Shown here: one piece after another, positions 18,995-27,725 of the stretch
How positions within the stretch are numbered: position 1 is the first letter of the stretch
Layout of the letters: each line of letters begins with the position of its first letter
NCBI RefSeq assembly: GCF_020164455.1
Contig: NZ_JAIQWW010000014.1
Coordinates: 62,001-126,000, forward strand
Direction of reading: 5' to 3'
From: Phyllobacterium chamaecytisi
GTDB taxonomy: Bacteria; Pseudomonadota; Alphaproteobacteria; Rhizobiales; Rhizobiaceae
Length of the DNA stretch: 64,000 nucleotides
Notes under the pieces: model-generated
The model's input: the letters and a program-made list of their open reading frames with translations, nothing else
Told to the model about the DNA's origin: nothing
Database searches by the model: none
Translations under genes and position numbers: made by a program

Positions 18995-19214
18995 AAGCTC
19001 CTCCTAATGAACGATATGCCGCCCGAAAACTATTGTTGCAGTGTCAGGGCTTGTCGGCGATTATGAGCTTGGGAGAACAGAAGTGGTGGCAATCGGCTAC
19101 CACACCGCGATACGAGCGGAATAATTTTTGCCCATGATGCACTAACGCGCAAAATACCACCTTTGCGCATGGGTGGCGAGCATCATCAGGCACTCTGGAA
19201 GGGAGGTTTTTGGA

Positions 19215-19535
19215 ATGTGTAAGGTATTTGCAGAACAGGATCCGCAAGGCTATCGGCAGATCAATCGTTCTGTGCGCATTGGCGGGCATTCAACGAGCAT
19301 TCAACTCGAGGCAACGTTCTGGAAACTACTCGATGAGATCGCCCAGAGCCAGAATATGACCACACCGCGGTTCATCTCCACTCTCTACGACGAGGCATTG
19401 CAGGCGCAAGGAGAGATTCCGAATTTTGCCTCGATGCTTAGTACCACATGCGCGCTCTATTTGCGCGGCGTGCAGACCTGCGCGGAAACAGTGGCTGGGA
19501 AGAACCAAGTCCTCGTTGGAGAACATGCTGCCTAG
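19215..19535 (+). CDS. Ribbon-helix-helix domain protein
   Basis: 106 residues. The segment NRSVRIGGHSTSIQLEATFWKLLDEIAQ is a ribbon-helix-helix DNA-binding fold of the Rhizobiales RHH_4 type: a beta strand, then two helices. The C-terminal half (LSTTCALYLRG) is poorly conserved. The ATG at 19215 has GGGAGG upstream. Its stop overlaps the stop of the convergent kinase gene through a CTAG palindrome. Its targets are not visible; self-regulation through GTGGT..ACCAC repeats near 19083-19103 is possible. Confidence 0.82.
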   Translation: MCKVFAEQDPQGYRQINRSVRIGGHSTSIQLEATFWKLLDEIAQSQNMTTPRFISTLYDEALQAQGEIPNFASMLSTTCALYLRGVQTCAETVAGKNQVLVGEHAA

Positions 19536-20944
19536 GCAGGAATCCTGACAACTGCCCTCAAGCCACCGGCGGGGTTGTCATCAAGGATAATGTCCCCGCC
19601 GTGACTGCGGGCGATATCCAATGCTATTGCGAGGCCCAGTCCTGTTCCGCTTGAATCCTGATTGCGTGCTTCATCCAGCCGGAAGAATGGCTTGAACACC
19701 TCATCACGCATCTCCCTCCGTATTCCTGGCCCATCGTCGTCGATAGTTATGGTCAGCCATCCGTCACGGTGATCTGCAGCAACGGACACGTTTTTCGCGT
19801 AGCGGAACGAATTCGACACCAGATTGGAAATCAGGCGGGAGAACGCATTCGGCCTAACCTGTATTTCCGGCTCACCGCGGATTTTCGACGTGAAGCCGCG
19901 TTCGAGCAGGATACCTTCTTCCTTCAGCTTGCCAAATAACCGCTCCAGATTGAAGGTGCCGGTCTCTTCCTCTGCCTCGCTGCGAGCGAAGGCGAGATAG
20001 CCCTCCAGCATCGATTGCATATCTTCGATGTCCTGCTCCATAGCTTCCGTGTCGACCCTGTTGCCGACGAGAGCGAGCTGGAGTTTAAAGCGGGTCAGGA
20101 TCGTGCGTAGGTCATGGCTGACGCCACTCAACATCGTTGTGCGCTGCTCGATTTGCCGCTCAATACGCTCGCGCATGACGATAAAAGCTGCGCCGGCCCT
20201 GCGAACCTCTTCCGCACCGCGCGGTTTGAAATCTGGGGGGCCGGCACGGCCCTTGCCGAAACTATCGGCGGCGGTGGCAAGCTGTTGAATTGGCTTGATC
20301 TGGTTACGCAGGAAAAGGATAGCGATGGCAAGCAAAACGAGGGCGGAACCCGCCATCCAGACAAGGAATATCAGCGTGTTGGATGCATAGGCTTGGCTGC
20401 GGCGTGCAAAGACCCGCAAGACTTTGTTGTCGAGCTGGATGCGGATTTCCACCAGATCGGAATCGCCGATCGTGTCGATCCAGAACGGGCGGTTGATCTG
20501 CTTGGTGATCTCTTCGCTCAGAATACTATCGAGAATTGAGAAGAAGGGTTTGGGGCCAGGTGCGGGCAGGGGATCGGCGGGCAGGATTGAAATATTGAGC
20601 GATAATCTTTCACGCGAAATGCGGATCAGGTTTTCATAGGCTGGATCTTGAGGATAAGTCTCCATGAGATCGATGATGCCAGCAATGTCACGCACAACGG
20701 CCGTCGACAGACGCTGTGTCACGGTCTGCCAATGCCTCTCCATGAAGACAAATGCAATCAACGATTGCAATAAGACCATAGGAGCAATGATGATAATCAG
20801 TGAGCGCGCGTATAGCCGTTTTGGCATCCAGTGCGCTAACCAGCGCGTGAACTTTCGCCAAGGGCCCAGCAATGTACTTCGTCGACGTCGCCAGTGGCGC
20901 TTCCTGACTGCCAATGCGCGTTTTGCGGTATCCGTCGGTGCCAT
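19532..20944 (-). CDS. EnvZ-type sensor histidine kinase
   Basis: 470 residues. It has a basic N-terminal segment, a first membrane helix (SLIIIIAPMVLLQSLIAFVFM), a periplasmic sensor of ~120 residues, a second helix (LIFLVWMAGSALVLLAIAILF), HAMP, then kinase domains. The H-box is GVSHDLRTILTR with phospho-acceptor His277; the usual Pro after LRT is Ile here. The N-box reads LISNLVSNSFRYA, and DDDGPGI and GTGLGLAIA follow. It belongs to the EnvZ/RstB-like class. It is the last gene of a marR-regulator-kinase run and lies 39 bp after its response regulator. Confidence 0.93.
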   Translation of the reverse strand: MAPTDTAKRALAVRKRHWRRRRSTLLGPWRKFTRWLAHWMPKRLYARSLIIIIAPMVLLQSLIAFVFMERHWQTVTQRLSTAVVRDIAGIIDLMETYPQDPAYENLIRISRERLSLNISILPADPLPAPGPKPFFSILDSILSEEITKQINRPFWIDTIGDSDLVEIRIQLDNKVLRVFARRSQAYASNTLIFLVWMAGSALVLLAIAILFLRNQIKPIQQLATAADSFGKGRAGPPDFKPRGAEEVRRAGAAFIVMRERIERQIEQRTTMLSGVSHDLRTILTRFKLQLALVGNRVDTEAMEQDIEDMQSMLEGYLAFARSEAEEETGTFNLERLFGKLKEEGILLERGFTSKIRGEPEIQVRPNAFSRLISNLVSNSFRYAKNVSVAADHRDGWLTITIDDDGPGIRREMRDEVFKPFFRLDEARNQDSSGTGLGLAIALDIARSHGGDIILDDNPAGGLRAVVRIPA

Positions 20945-20983
20945 TTATCCAGTATCCGCTTGCGCATTGAAATGGGCGGATCG

Positions 20984-21688
20984 CTACTCCACGCTTAGTT
21001 TATAGCCGACGCCCCGCACCGTCTGCAACCAAACTGGGTTTGCCGGATCATTTTCAATCTTGCGGCGCAGGCGGTTTATCTGGACGTCGATCGTCCGCTC
21101 GCCCACATCGCCTTCCTGTCCGGTCAATTCGTGACGCGGGACGGTTTCACCGGCGCGTGCAGCGAAAATTGCCATTATATCCTGCTCACGGTCTGTCAGT
21201 CGGATCATTTCACCTGAGCGCTTGAGTTCACGCTTCGCAATGACGAATGTGTAGGGACCAAAGACGATCTGCTCGATCTTCGCTTGTGTAGCCGGGGCGC
21301 CACGCCGAAGGATGTTGTTGATCCGCAGGATCAGCTCGCGCGGATCAAAAGGCTTTGGCAGGTAATCGTCGGCGCCTGCTTCCAGACCGGTAATACGGCT
21401 GTCGGTCTCCGAGAGCGCCGTGAGCATGAGTATTGGTACGTTCTTTTCCTGACGCAGCGACTGGGTCAGGGCGACGCCGCTTTCTCCTGGCATCATCACG
21501 TCGAGGATCAGAAGATCATAGTCGATCCCGGCCAGCTTGCGCCGAGCCTCATCGGCATTGGCAGCCACCGTAATGCGAAAACCGCTGCCCGTAAGATATT
21601 GCGACAGTAGATTTCGAATTCGGGTGTCGTCATCGACAATGAGCAGGTGCGGTGCATCGTCTGAAAGCAGCAGTTCGTCACTCACCAA
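20984..21688 (-). CDS. OmpR/PhoB-family response regulator
   Basis: 234 residues. The receiver domain has acidic pocket DDD at ~19-21, phospho-acceptor D63 in LLILDVMMPG, Thr90 and Lys112 (YLPKPFDP). The winged-helix output domain has EQDIMAIFAARAGETVPRHEL and the recognition helix RTIDVQINRLRRKIE. It is paired with the kinase immediately downstream. The MarR-family gene upstream on the same strand is separated by 52 bp. Confidence 0.95.
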   Translation of the reverse strand: MVSDELLLSDDAPHLLIVDDDTRIRNLLSQYLTGSGFRITVAANADEARRKLAGIDYDLLILDVMMPGESGVALTQSLRQEKNVPILMLTALSETDSRITGLEAGADDYLPKPFDPRELILRINNILRRGAPATQAKIEQIVFGPYTFVIAKRELKRSGEMIRLTDREQDIMAIFAARAGETVPRHELTGQEGDVGERTIDVQINRLRRKIENDPANPVWLQTVRGVGYKLSVE

Positions 21689-21740
21689 TGTATTCCTCTT
21701 TTCTCGCGGACATTCGTCCTCCCTTTTCGTAAAACTTGTT

Positions 21741-22244
21741 TTATCCTGCCTTCGGCAGACTGTCGATCTGTTGCCATTGAGCGGGATTCACCATCGCCTT
21801 AAGGAAATGCTCGATCACTGACCGGTCGGAATCACCGATCTGCTCCAATGCACTGGTAATGCGGCGTGATTGCGGTGCAGCTAGTTCCAGCGCCAGTTCG
21901 CGACCCTTTGGTGTTGGATAGAGCTCGCGCTGGCGCCTGTCGCGAGGTCCGGTAATCTGAACCACATGATCCGTATCGATCAGTTGCTTGAGCACGCGGG
22001 CAAGGCTTTGCTTCGTGATCTGTAAAACCTCCAGTAATTCCGCAACGGTCATCCCCGGCTTACGATTGATGAAATACAGCACACGGTGGTGCGCGCGCCC
22101 AAATTCAAGCTTTTCCAGTATCATGTCGGGATCGGCGGTGAAGTCGCGATAGGCGAAGAAAAACAGCTCGATAATATCGAGTTGACTTGCATCTTTTTGG
22201 GTTAGGGCTGTCTCAATATGCCGCTCTGGTGTATAAGATTTCAT
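21741..22244 (-). CDS. MarR-family transcriptional regulator
   Basis: 167 residues with a central winged helix: HHRVLYFINRKPGMTVAELLEVLQITKQSLARVLKQLID, then the wing TGPRDRRQRELYPTPKGREL. These are the standard MarR DNA-binding elements with the conserved DxRxR. It is divergent from ilvE across 250 bp and precedes the two-component genes, so it may regulate either side. No cysteine or ligand pocket can be assigned from sequence. Confidence 0.92.
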   Translation of the reverse strand: MKSYTPERHIETALTQKDASQLDIIELFFFAYRDFTADPDMILEKLEFGRAHHRVLYFINRKPGMTVAELLEVLQITKQSLARVLKQLIDTDHVVQITGPRDRRQRELYPTPKGRELALELAAPQSRRITSALEQIGDSDRSVIEHFLKAMVNPAQWQQIDSLPKAG

Positions 22245-22494
22245 ACAATGTTCCCGCTCTTGTTGAAAAATATGTCAGCCTTGTTGACTTAGTTTTAGAC
22301 TGCTGATAATTTTTGACAAGCTGTTGGCCGCATTTTGAATTAAACGCAAAGCCGATAGGCGTGTCTGAGACATTTTTCTCATTCAACCGCTTATTGTGTT
22401 GGTGGGCAATGGTACACCAATTGGTAATCGGGACCAGTTGGCGGACACATCAGACCCGCAAAATTATCAGGAAATCAAACGCCTGGAGGAAAAC

Positions 22495-23385
22495 ATGGCA
22501 CCCGTTCCATTCGACCAGCTTGAAGGTTATATCTGGATGAACGGCGAATTCATTCGCTGGGCGGACGCAAAGGTCCATGTGCTGACCCATGGCTTGCATT
22601 ACGCCAGTTCGGTTTTTGAGGGTGAGCGCGCTTATGGCGGCGAGATATTCAAACTCAACGAGCACACCGAGCGCCTACATGAGTCTGCACGCATTCTTGG
22701 CTTCAAAATACCTTATACAGTTGAAGAACTGAGCGATGCGAGCCGCAAACTATTGGCCAAACAGGGCTTCCAGGACGCTTATGTCCGGCCGGTTGCGTGG
22801 CGCGGTAGCGAATCAATGGGGGTTTCTGCTCAAGCAAACAAGATCAACGTCGCCATCGCTATCTGGCAGTGGCCGAGTTATTTCGACCCGGCCCAGAAGC
22901 TCAAAGGTATCCGCCTGGATCTCGCGGAATATCGCCGTCCCGACCCACGAACCGCTCCATCGAAGTCCAAGGCAGCGGGTCTATATATGATATGCACGAT
23001 CTCCAAGCATGCGGCGGAGGCAAAGGGATATGCTGACGCACTAATGCTCGATTGGCGTGGACGAGTTGCCGAAGCAACTGGCGCGAACGTGTTTTTCGTC
23101 AAGGATGGCGTTCTTCACACACCGACGCCAGATTGCTTCCTCGACGGTATCACACGCCGGACAGTCATCGATTTGGCCAAGCGCCGTGGTTATGAAGTTA
23201 TCGAACGCGCCATTATGCCGGAAGAACTGGAGACTTTCGAGCAGTGCTTCCTGACGGGGACAGCCGCAGAAGTTACGCCGGTGGCGGAAATTGGTCCTTA
23301 TCGTTTCACCGTTGGTGAGATAGCAGCTAATCTGATGAATGATTATGCAGCAGAAGTAATGCCAAAGAAAGCTGCTGCTGAGTAA
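22495..23385 (+). CDS. ilvE: Branched-chain amino acid aminotransferase
   Basis: Class IV PLP aminotransferase, 296 residues, final step of Val, Leu and Ile synthesis and first step of their breakdown. It has LTHGLHYASSVFEGERAYGG near residue 30, the PLP lysine K171 in MICTISKHAAEAKGYADALMLD, and the cofactor-binding EATGANVFF and FLTGTAAEVTPV. The ATG at 22495 has CTGGAGGAAA as ribosome site; the frame is open 99 bp further. A 12-bp hairpin follows the stop. Confidence 0.94.
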   Translation: MAPVPFDQLEGYIWMNGEFIRWADAKVHVLTHGLHYASSVFEGERAYGGEIFKLNEHTERLHESARILGFKIPYTVEELSDASRKLLAKQGFQDAYVRPVAWRGSESMGVSAQANKINVAIAIWQWPSYFDPAQKLKGIRLDLAEYRRPDPRTAPSKSKAAGLYMICTISKHAAEAKGYADALMLDWRGRVAEATGANVFFVKDGVLHTPTPDCFLDGITRRTVIDLAKRRGYEVIERAIMPEELETFEQCFLTGTAAEVTPVAEIGPYRFTVGEIAANLMNDYAAEVMPKKAAAE

Positions 23386-23408
23386 CAGCTGGATAAAACG
23401 AAGAAGTG

Positions 23409-23440
23409 AACTTGATACCTGCGCTATGAGGTATCAAGTT
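23409..23440 (+). terminator. Hairpin after ilvE
   Basis: AACTTGATACCT pairs perfectly with AGGTATCAAGTT around an 8-nt loop and is followed by GTTTG. It ends 55 bp after the ilvE stop. Confidence 0.7.
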
Positions 23441-23519
23441 GTTTGACATTGATTAAAACTTAGTCATCATGTTGCATGTCAGGCATGAGTCTGGCTTGAA
23501 ACGTTGACGGGGTACAATC

Positions 23520-23831
23520 ATGGAAGCGCTTCTTCCTATTATTATCCAGCTTATCTCGGGTGGTGTCGGCGGAAATATTGTCGGCGGTCTTCTAAAAAAC
23601 CTGAGTCTCGGTACGACCGGAAACACAGTTGCTGGTGGTATCGGCGGCCTTGTTGGTGGTTACCTGACGCAATTCCTTGGCGCAGGCGGTGCCGAGGTGG
23701 TAGCAAATGCGGCGGCGTCCTCCGGGCTTGATATCGGATCGATCATCGGTCAGGTAGCCGGCGGTGGTGTCGGTGGTATCATCTTGACTGCAATCGTCGG
23801 CTTCATCAAGAATTCGATGGCAAAGGCCTGA
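23520..23831 (+). CDS. Small glycine-rich hydrophobic protein of unknown function
   Basis: 103 residues, almost entirely small and hydrophobic. The start MEALLPIIIQLISGGVGGNIVGGLLKN is followed by repeated GG-containing blocks (VAGGIGGLVGGYLTQFLGAGG, IIGQVAGGGVGGIILTAIVG) and a short basic end, NSMAKA. The glycine-zipper pattern suggests two membrane-active helices. I do not recognise a characterised family. A terminator follows 33 bp after the stop, so this is a monocistronic gene. Confidence 0.75.
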   Translation: MEALLPIIIQLISGGVGGNIVGGLLKNLSLGTTGNTVAGGIGGLVGGYLTQFLGAGGAEVVANAAASSGLDIGSIIGQVAGGGVGGIILTAIVGFIKNSMAKA

Positions 23832-23864
23832 TCGATATCATCAACAACGAAATCAACTGTTTTC

Positions 23865-23893
23865 AAGGGCGGCACACGGCCGCCCTTTTCATT
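23865..23893 (+). terminator. Intrinsic terminator after the glycine-rich protein gene
   Basis: AAGGGCGG and CCGCCCTT form an 8-bp stem with a 7-nt loop, followed by TTCATTT. Confidence 0.88.
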
Positions 23894-23952
23894 TGAGTAC
23901 TTATTGTCCTACATATTGTCCCAAGTAATGTATCGCGTAGGATTTTGGTGAA

Positions 23953-24600
23953 ATGGGACAATTGCAGGCGGGTATTATTCCCGTCACGGCCTTCCAGCAG
24001 AATTGCACAATCCTTTTTGACAGCGAGGACAAGCATGGCGTGCTCGTTGATCCGGGTGGCGACAACGATCAAATATTGAATGCCATCCGTTCAAACGGCA
24101 TCGCGATCGAGGCAATCTGGATCACACACGGGCACATTGATCACGCTGCGGGTGCAATGGATATGAAGGATGCGCTTGGGGTCGATATTATCGGGCCAAA
24201 TGAAGCCGATCGGTTTCTGTTGGACCGCCTTGAATCCAAGGCATTGAAATATGGCATCACGGACAAGGTCCGCAATTGTGTGCCGGATCGCTGGTTGAAC
24301 GACGGTGATACAGTTTCTTTCGGATCGCATATCTTTGAAGTATTGCATTGTCCGGGTCATGCACCCGGCCACGTCGTTTATTTTAACAGGGCGGCGAAAT
24401 TTGCACATGTTGGCGATGTGCTCTTCAACGGTTCGGTAGGGCGAACAGACCTTGAAGGCGGCGATCATGCCGCGTTGATTAACTCCATCAAGACCAAGCT
24501 CTTGCCGCTCGGTGACGACATCGGTTTCATCTGCGGACATGGCCCCGGAGGCCGCTTTGGCGAAGAACGTCGCACCAACCCATTCCTGAATGAAGCATAA
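23953..24600 (+). CDS. MBL-fold metallo-hydrolase (glyoxalase II-like)
   Basis: 215 residues of the metallo-beta-lactamase fold. The metal motif THGHIDH (H59, H61, D63, H64) is followed by the later ligands in LHCPGHAPGH and an Asp in VGDVLFNGSVGRTDL. It is shorter than glyoxalase II (GloB), lacking its C-terminal helical domain, and matches the small YcbL-type hydrolases. A thioester substrate such as S-lactoylglutathione is a family-level guess. A hairpin directly follows the stop. Confidence 0.92.
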   Translation: MGQLQAGIIPVTAFQQNCTILFDSEDKHGVLVDPGGDNDQILNAIRSNGIAIEAIWITHGHIDHAAGAMDMKDALGVDIIGPNEADRFLLDRLESKALKYGITDKVRNCVPDRWLNDGDTVSFGSHIFEVLHCPGHAPGHVVYFNRAAKFAHVGDVLFNGSVGRTDLEGGDHAALINSIKTKLLPLGDDIGFICGHGPGGRFGEERRTNPFLNEA

Positions 24601-24625
24601 AAAAGCCGCCGGATGACCGGCGGCT
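24599..24625 (-). terminator. Terminator serving the BA14K gene (minus strand)
   Basis: AGCCGCCGG and CCGGCGGCT form a 9-bp stem with a 4-nt loop. The six A residues on the left give a T run on the minus strand, so it terminates transcription of the BA14K gene. It may also stop the MBL gene arriving from the left. Confidence 0.85.
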
Positions 24626-24648
24626 CGTCAAACGCGAATGATTGCAGA

Positions 24649-25062
24649 TCAGTTGGCGTTGCAGAAATAGTCGCGTCCGTCATAGCCGCGGAATGTACCC
24701 GTCTCAGGATTGAACGAGCGATAGCGGTCGGCGCAATAGCGATACCATGAAGGTGACCAAGGCTGTGCGCCGCCGTAATAACGCGGTGCCACTTCACGAT
24801 AGACCCGGACCGGGCGGCGATAGTAGCCGTCATCATAATCCCGGTAGATCGGCTCTGCCGGTTGGGCCAACGCGCTACCAAGCAAAGCGCCTGCTGCAAG
24901 GCCGACTGCGCCGGCCGCCCATGCGTCGCTGTTATTGTTATAATGGCGATGACGGTAGTACCGATCGCCACGCCAGCTGTCGGCCGAGGCCGATGTCAGA
25001 GGAACCGCGACCGTCGCAAATGCAGCGGTTGCAAGAATGGCAATCTTAATACTCTTGTTCAT
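24649..25062 (-). CDS. BA14K-family secreted protein
   Basis: 137 residues. A signal peptide (MNKSIKIAILATAAFATVAVPLTSASA) precedes a Tyr/Arg-rich region, a glycine/alanine hydrophobic segment (AAGAVGLAAGALLGSALA) and the BA14K signature near the C-terminus: WSPSWYRYCADRYRSFNPETGTF, ending GRDYFCNAN with two conserved Cys. The Brucella abortus 14-kDa member is immunoreactive, has lectin-like properties and affects LPS. The ATG at 25062 has AAGGAGG 6 bp upstream; longer versions of the frame are not supported. Confidence 0.9.
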   Translation of the reverse strand: MNKSIKIAILATAAFATVAVPLTSASADSWRGDRYYRHRHYNNNSDAWAAGAVGLAAGALLGSALAQPAEPIYRDYDDGYYRRPVRVYREVAPRYYGGAQPWSPSWYRYCADRYRSFNPETGTFRGYDGRDYFCNAN

Positions 25063-25405
25063 TTGTGCCTCCTTTGAAGCATCCTTGGCGAGTGCTTTTC
25101 GGCGTCGCCTGATCGATATTGGCCGGAATCCATGGGAGCTCCAGCGGTAGTTCTGTTTTATTCGCTTCAGAATGAATGCAAGCTGAACGGCACTCATACG
25201 AAATGGTTCCACCGCCCATCCTGAGGACAAGAGAAGCACATATAATTTTAGCAAATCCGAGGCGGGAAAAAGGCACGATTACAATTGCAAGCCCACATGG
25301 AGGTGTGCACACTCCACTCAGCGGCAAAGTGGACCCCTGCCGCGGCATATCCAGGCAAAACCCCCGACTTCTGCCGGGGATCGGTGGCGGCTCCAGCCGC
25401 TAGAA
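25063..25405. other. Intergenic interval between cold-shock gene and BA14K gene
   Basis: No gene recognised. The right end holds the terminator of the cold-shock gene and a short GGCGGC/GCCGCT hairpin at 25387-25402. The remainder is the presumed promoter and leader of the BA14K gene. Confidence 0.5.
25357..25379 (-). terminator. Terminator after the cold-shock gene at 25406
   Basis: On the minus strand CCCCG and CGGGG pair around an 8-nt loop, followed by GTTTTGCC. The stem is short but GC-only. Confidence 0.6.
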
Positions 25406-25621
25406 TTATTCAGTCACCGCGATGTTTACGGCCTTTGGTCCTTTGCCACGACGATCAGGCTCCGTATCAAAGGAGACCTTCTGATTGTCTGCGAGACCTG
25501 TGAGTCCGGATGCCTGAACGGCGGAAATATGAACGAAAATATCCGCTGCGCCATCATCCGGCTTGATAAAGCCAAAGCCTTTTTCACTATTGAAGAATTT
25601 GACCGTACCGGTCTGTGCCAT
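25406..25621 (-). CDS. Cold-shock protein (CspA family)
   Basis: 71-residue single cold-shock domain. RNP1 is KGFGFIKP and RNP2 is DIFVHISAV, both intact. It binds single-stranded RNA or DNA and melts RNA structure at low temperature. The ATG at 25621 begins the domain (MAQTGTVKFFNSEKGFG); the longer open frame upstream lies in the leader. The leader is long and has a stable hairpin, as in thermoresponsive csp messages. A second csp gene lies at 51.3 kb. Confidence 0.93.
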   Translation of the reverse strand: MAQTGTVKFFNSEKGFGFIKPDDGAADIFVHISAVQASGLTGLADNQKVSFDTEPDRRGKGPKAVNIAVTE

Positions 25622-26015
25622 GCTCAGTTCCTTTTCCTTACTTACCGCGTTCCCCTCCGGGTTTGCGGGATTGGTAGTGCCGTTTTCAGTAAGATACATT
25701 CAACGGAGATCATGCAGGCAGTTCTCGAATTCAGGAAAGGAGCCGATCATTGCCGGGATTACTCCCGGCCCGGTATTCTTGCGGTTCCGGCGCGCCGTTC
25801 TTCCAGTCTTCCAGTGTTCGCAAATGCCCGAACGCTTTGAGACTGCTAGAATAAGTGTTTTTTGGCAAGCAAAAGTTTTTCTACCATTTAGGCGACTATA
25901 TCGAACGGCTTTGCAACCTACATACTTGGGGGTAGGAAATTTCGTTTGGCATTCGTCCGCCAGCACCTCTCGAGATCACGACACGCAAGTTGAAGTCGCT
26001 GCTTTTCTTTCAGCT
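25622..26015. other. Long leader/promoter interval of the cold-shock gene
   Basis: No protein gene supported. GCCGGGA/TCCCGGC (25752-25758 with 25763-25769) forms a stable hairpin about 130 bp before the csp ATG. An AT-rich stretch near 25850-25880 could hold the promoter. Confidence 0.5.
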
Positions 26016-26885
26016 TTATCGATTGCGCAACACGATACAGGCACCACCAGCGCTGTGGAGTTGCGAACAGATTTGGTTGGCTTCGCCGCGATTGTCGGCA
26101 CCTATACGCACGGCGTAGATGCCGCGCCGCCCCATGGCTGTGCGATTTCGGCTGATCACAGCCTCGTGCTTGTCGAGGATGGCCGGAAAGGCGCGACGCA
26201 GGCGTTGAAGCTGTCCCACTGCTGCTGCGCGGCGGAAGTTGCCAGCAATCTGGATTCCCCAGGGCTTCGGCTTGATTTGGGCCATCGCAACTGTCGCAAA
26301 GCGAACAATCGGGAGCTTCCGGCAAGCCGCATCAAAGGTCAGTTTAGCGTTTAACGGATGCGCCGATATTTCAGTACCCGCGGCAAAGTCGTCAGCCGAC
26401 TTTCCGGTTATATCGAGTACATATTCTTCGGTTTCGAGAGGGAGGAAGCCACCGTTTGATAACCATTTTGACACTCGCGTTGGCCCCGCATTATAGGCAG
26501 CTGCGGCGAGCCCCCAGTTGCCGAATGCCGCTCGCAGATCCTTCAACAGCGACGCAGAAGCAGGAAGAGCCTTTGCAAAGTCGAACGGATCGTCGAGATT
26601 TCGCTCCTTTGCGGTACCGGGCATGAACTGTGCGATGCCCTGCGCGCCAACTGGACTTGTTGCCTGAGCGTCGAAACGGCTCTCTTTCCAGATAAGTCTG
26701 GCGAAGAAGTCACGCGGAACGCCATGTCCATCAGCATTGGTCGCTATGGCTGCGCAAATCTGGGCCACCGTTGGTGTTGGCGGTTTCGCCGGCACTGAAA
26801 CCGACGGATTATCAGCCGACAATGCCCTTAGCGATGTCAGTAGCAGGAATGCTGCAACGATGCCGAGTTGTTTGAAGCAATACAC
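26016..26885 (-). CDS. Lytic transglycosylase (SLT domain), secreted
   Basis: 289 residues from a GTG. A signal peptide (LGIVAAFLLLTSLRALSA) precedes an SLT domain. The catalytic Glu68 is in ARLIWKESRFDAQA, followed by SPVGAQGIAQFMPGTA and the NWGLAAAAYNAGPTRV block. It cleaves peptidoglycan between MurNAc and GlcNAc with anhydro-ring formation. The C-terminal ~90 residues (AVISRNRTAMGRRGIYAVRIGADNRGEANQICSQLHSAGG) resemble a SPOR domain, which would target it to denuded glycan at the septum. The start codon has only a weak ribosome site. Confidence 0.88.
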   Translation of the reverse strand: MYCFKQLGIVAAFLLLTSLRALSADNPSVSVPAKPPTPTVAQICAAIATNADGHGVPRDFFARLIWKESRFDAQATSPVGAQGIAQFMPGTAKERNLDDPFDFAKALPASASLLKDLRAAFGNWGLAAAAYNAGPTRVSKWLSNGGFLPLETEEYVLDITGKSADDFAAGTEISAHPLNAKLTFDAACRKLPIVRFATVAMAQIKPKPWGIQIAGNFRRAAAVGQLQRLRRAFPAILDKHEAVISRNRTAMGRRGIYAVRIGADNRGEANQICSQLHSAGGACIVLRNR

Positions 26886-27023
26886 CCTGTTGCCGATCCC
26901 CTTGATACGTTAGCATATTGGCATAATGCACGGCCATATTTCTAGCAAAAGACACCCGCCATTGATTTCATAATCCGGTAAACATTCATGACGACAACGA
27001 CGAAGAACAAGTGAACACGCCCC

Positions 27024-27725
27024 ATGCCTCTCTCCATCACCACAATCGGTTTCGACGCTGACGATACGCTCTGGCAAAACGAGCAGTTCTTCCGAACCTC
27101 CGAAGATAAGTTCGCCAGTCTATTGGCTCCTCACGTGGACACGACCGATCTTTCCAACCGGTTGCTCGCGGTGGAAAAGCGAAATCTTGATCTCTATGGT
27201 TTCGGCATCAAGGGCTTCACCCTTTCCTTGGTCGAAACAGCGGTTGAAGTCTCCGAAGGCAAAGTGCCCGCCTCAGTTATCGCAGAAATTCTGGCGGCAG
27301 GCCGGGAGATGCTGCGTCATCCGATAGAGACCTTGCCCCATGTTCAGGAAACACTTGCGCAACTAACTGAGCGCTACAGGCTCGTCCTGATAACCAAAGG
27401 AGATTTGTTCGATCAGGAGCGCAAACTGGCACAATCGGGCCTTGGTGATTTTTTCGATGCGGTTGAAATTGTAAGCACCAAGGACAACACCACCTACAAG
27501 CGAATATTCAAGCGCCACGGAGATGGTGCGACCCGGAGCATGATGATCGGTAACTCATTGAAATCGGATGTTGTCCCGGCAATCGAAGCAGGCAGCTGGG
27601 GCGTGTTCGTACCGCACGAGCTGACCTGGGCGCTTGAACATGTCGAAGCGCCAATTGGCGCAACTCGCTTCCGTCAGATTGAACATTTGGGGGAGTTGCC
27701 GCCGCTTCTGGCAGAGATTGGCTGA
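27024..27725 (+). CDS. HAD-superfamily hydrolase
   Basis: 233 residues. Motif I is FDADDTLW (nucleophile Asp10, acid/base Asp12), motif II is LITKGD, the motif III lysine is in TYKRIFKRH, and motif IV is MIGNSLKSDVVPA. The helical cap is inserted after motif I. This is a small-molecule phosphatase of the phosphoglycolate-phosphatase-like branch; the substrate cannot be read. It ends one base before the convergent HerA-like gene, so the two 3' ends touch. Confidence 0.9.
   Translation: MPLSITTIGFDADDTLWQNEQFFRTSEDKFASLLAPHVDTTDLSNRLLAVEKRNLDLYGFGIKGFTLSLVETAVEVSEGKVPASVIAEILAAGREMLRHPIETLPHVQETLAQLTERYRLVLITKGDLFDQERKLAQSGLGDFFDAVEIVSTKDNTTYKRIFKRHGDGATRSMMIGNSLKSDVVPAIEAGSWGVFVPHELTWALEHVEAPIGATRFRQIEHLGELPPLLAEIG

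Noticed and set aside
25563-26354. A 263-codon plus-strand ORF across the csp leader and transglycosylase
   Set aside because: It overlaps two supported minus-strand genes, lacks a ribosome site and shows no domain.
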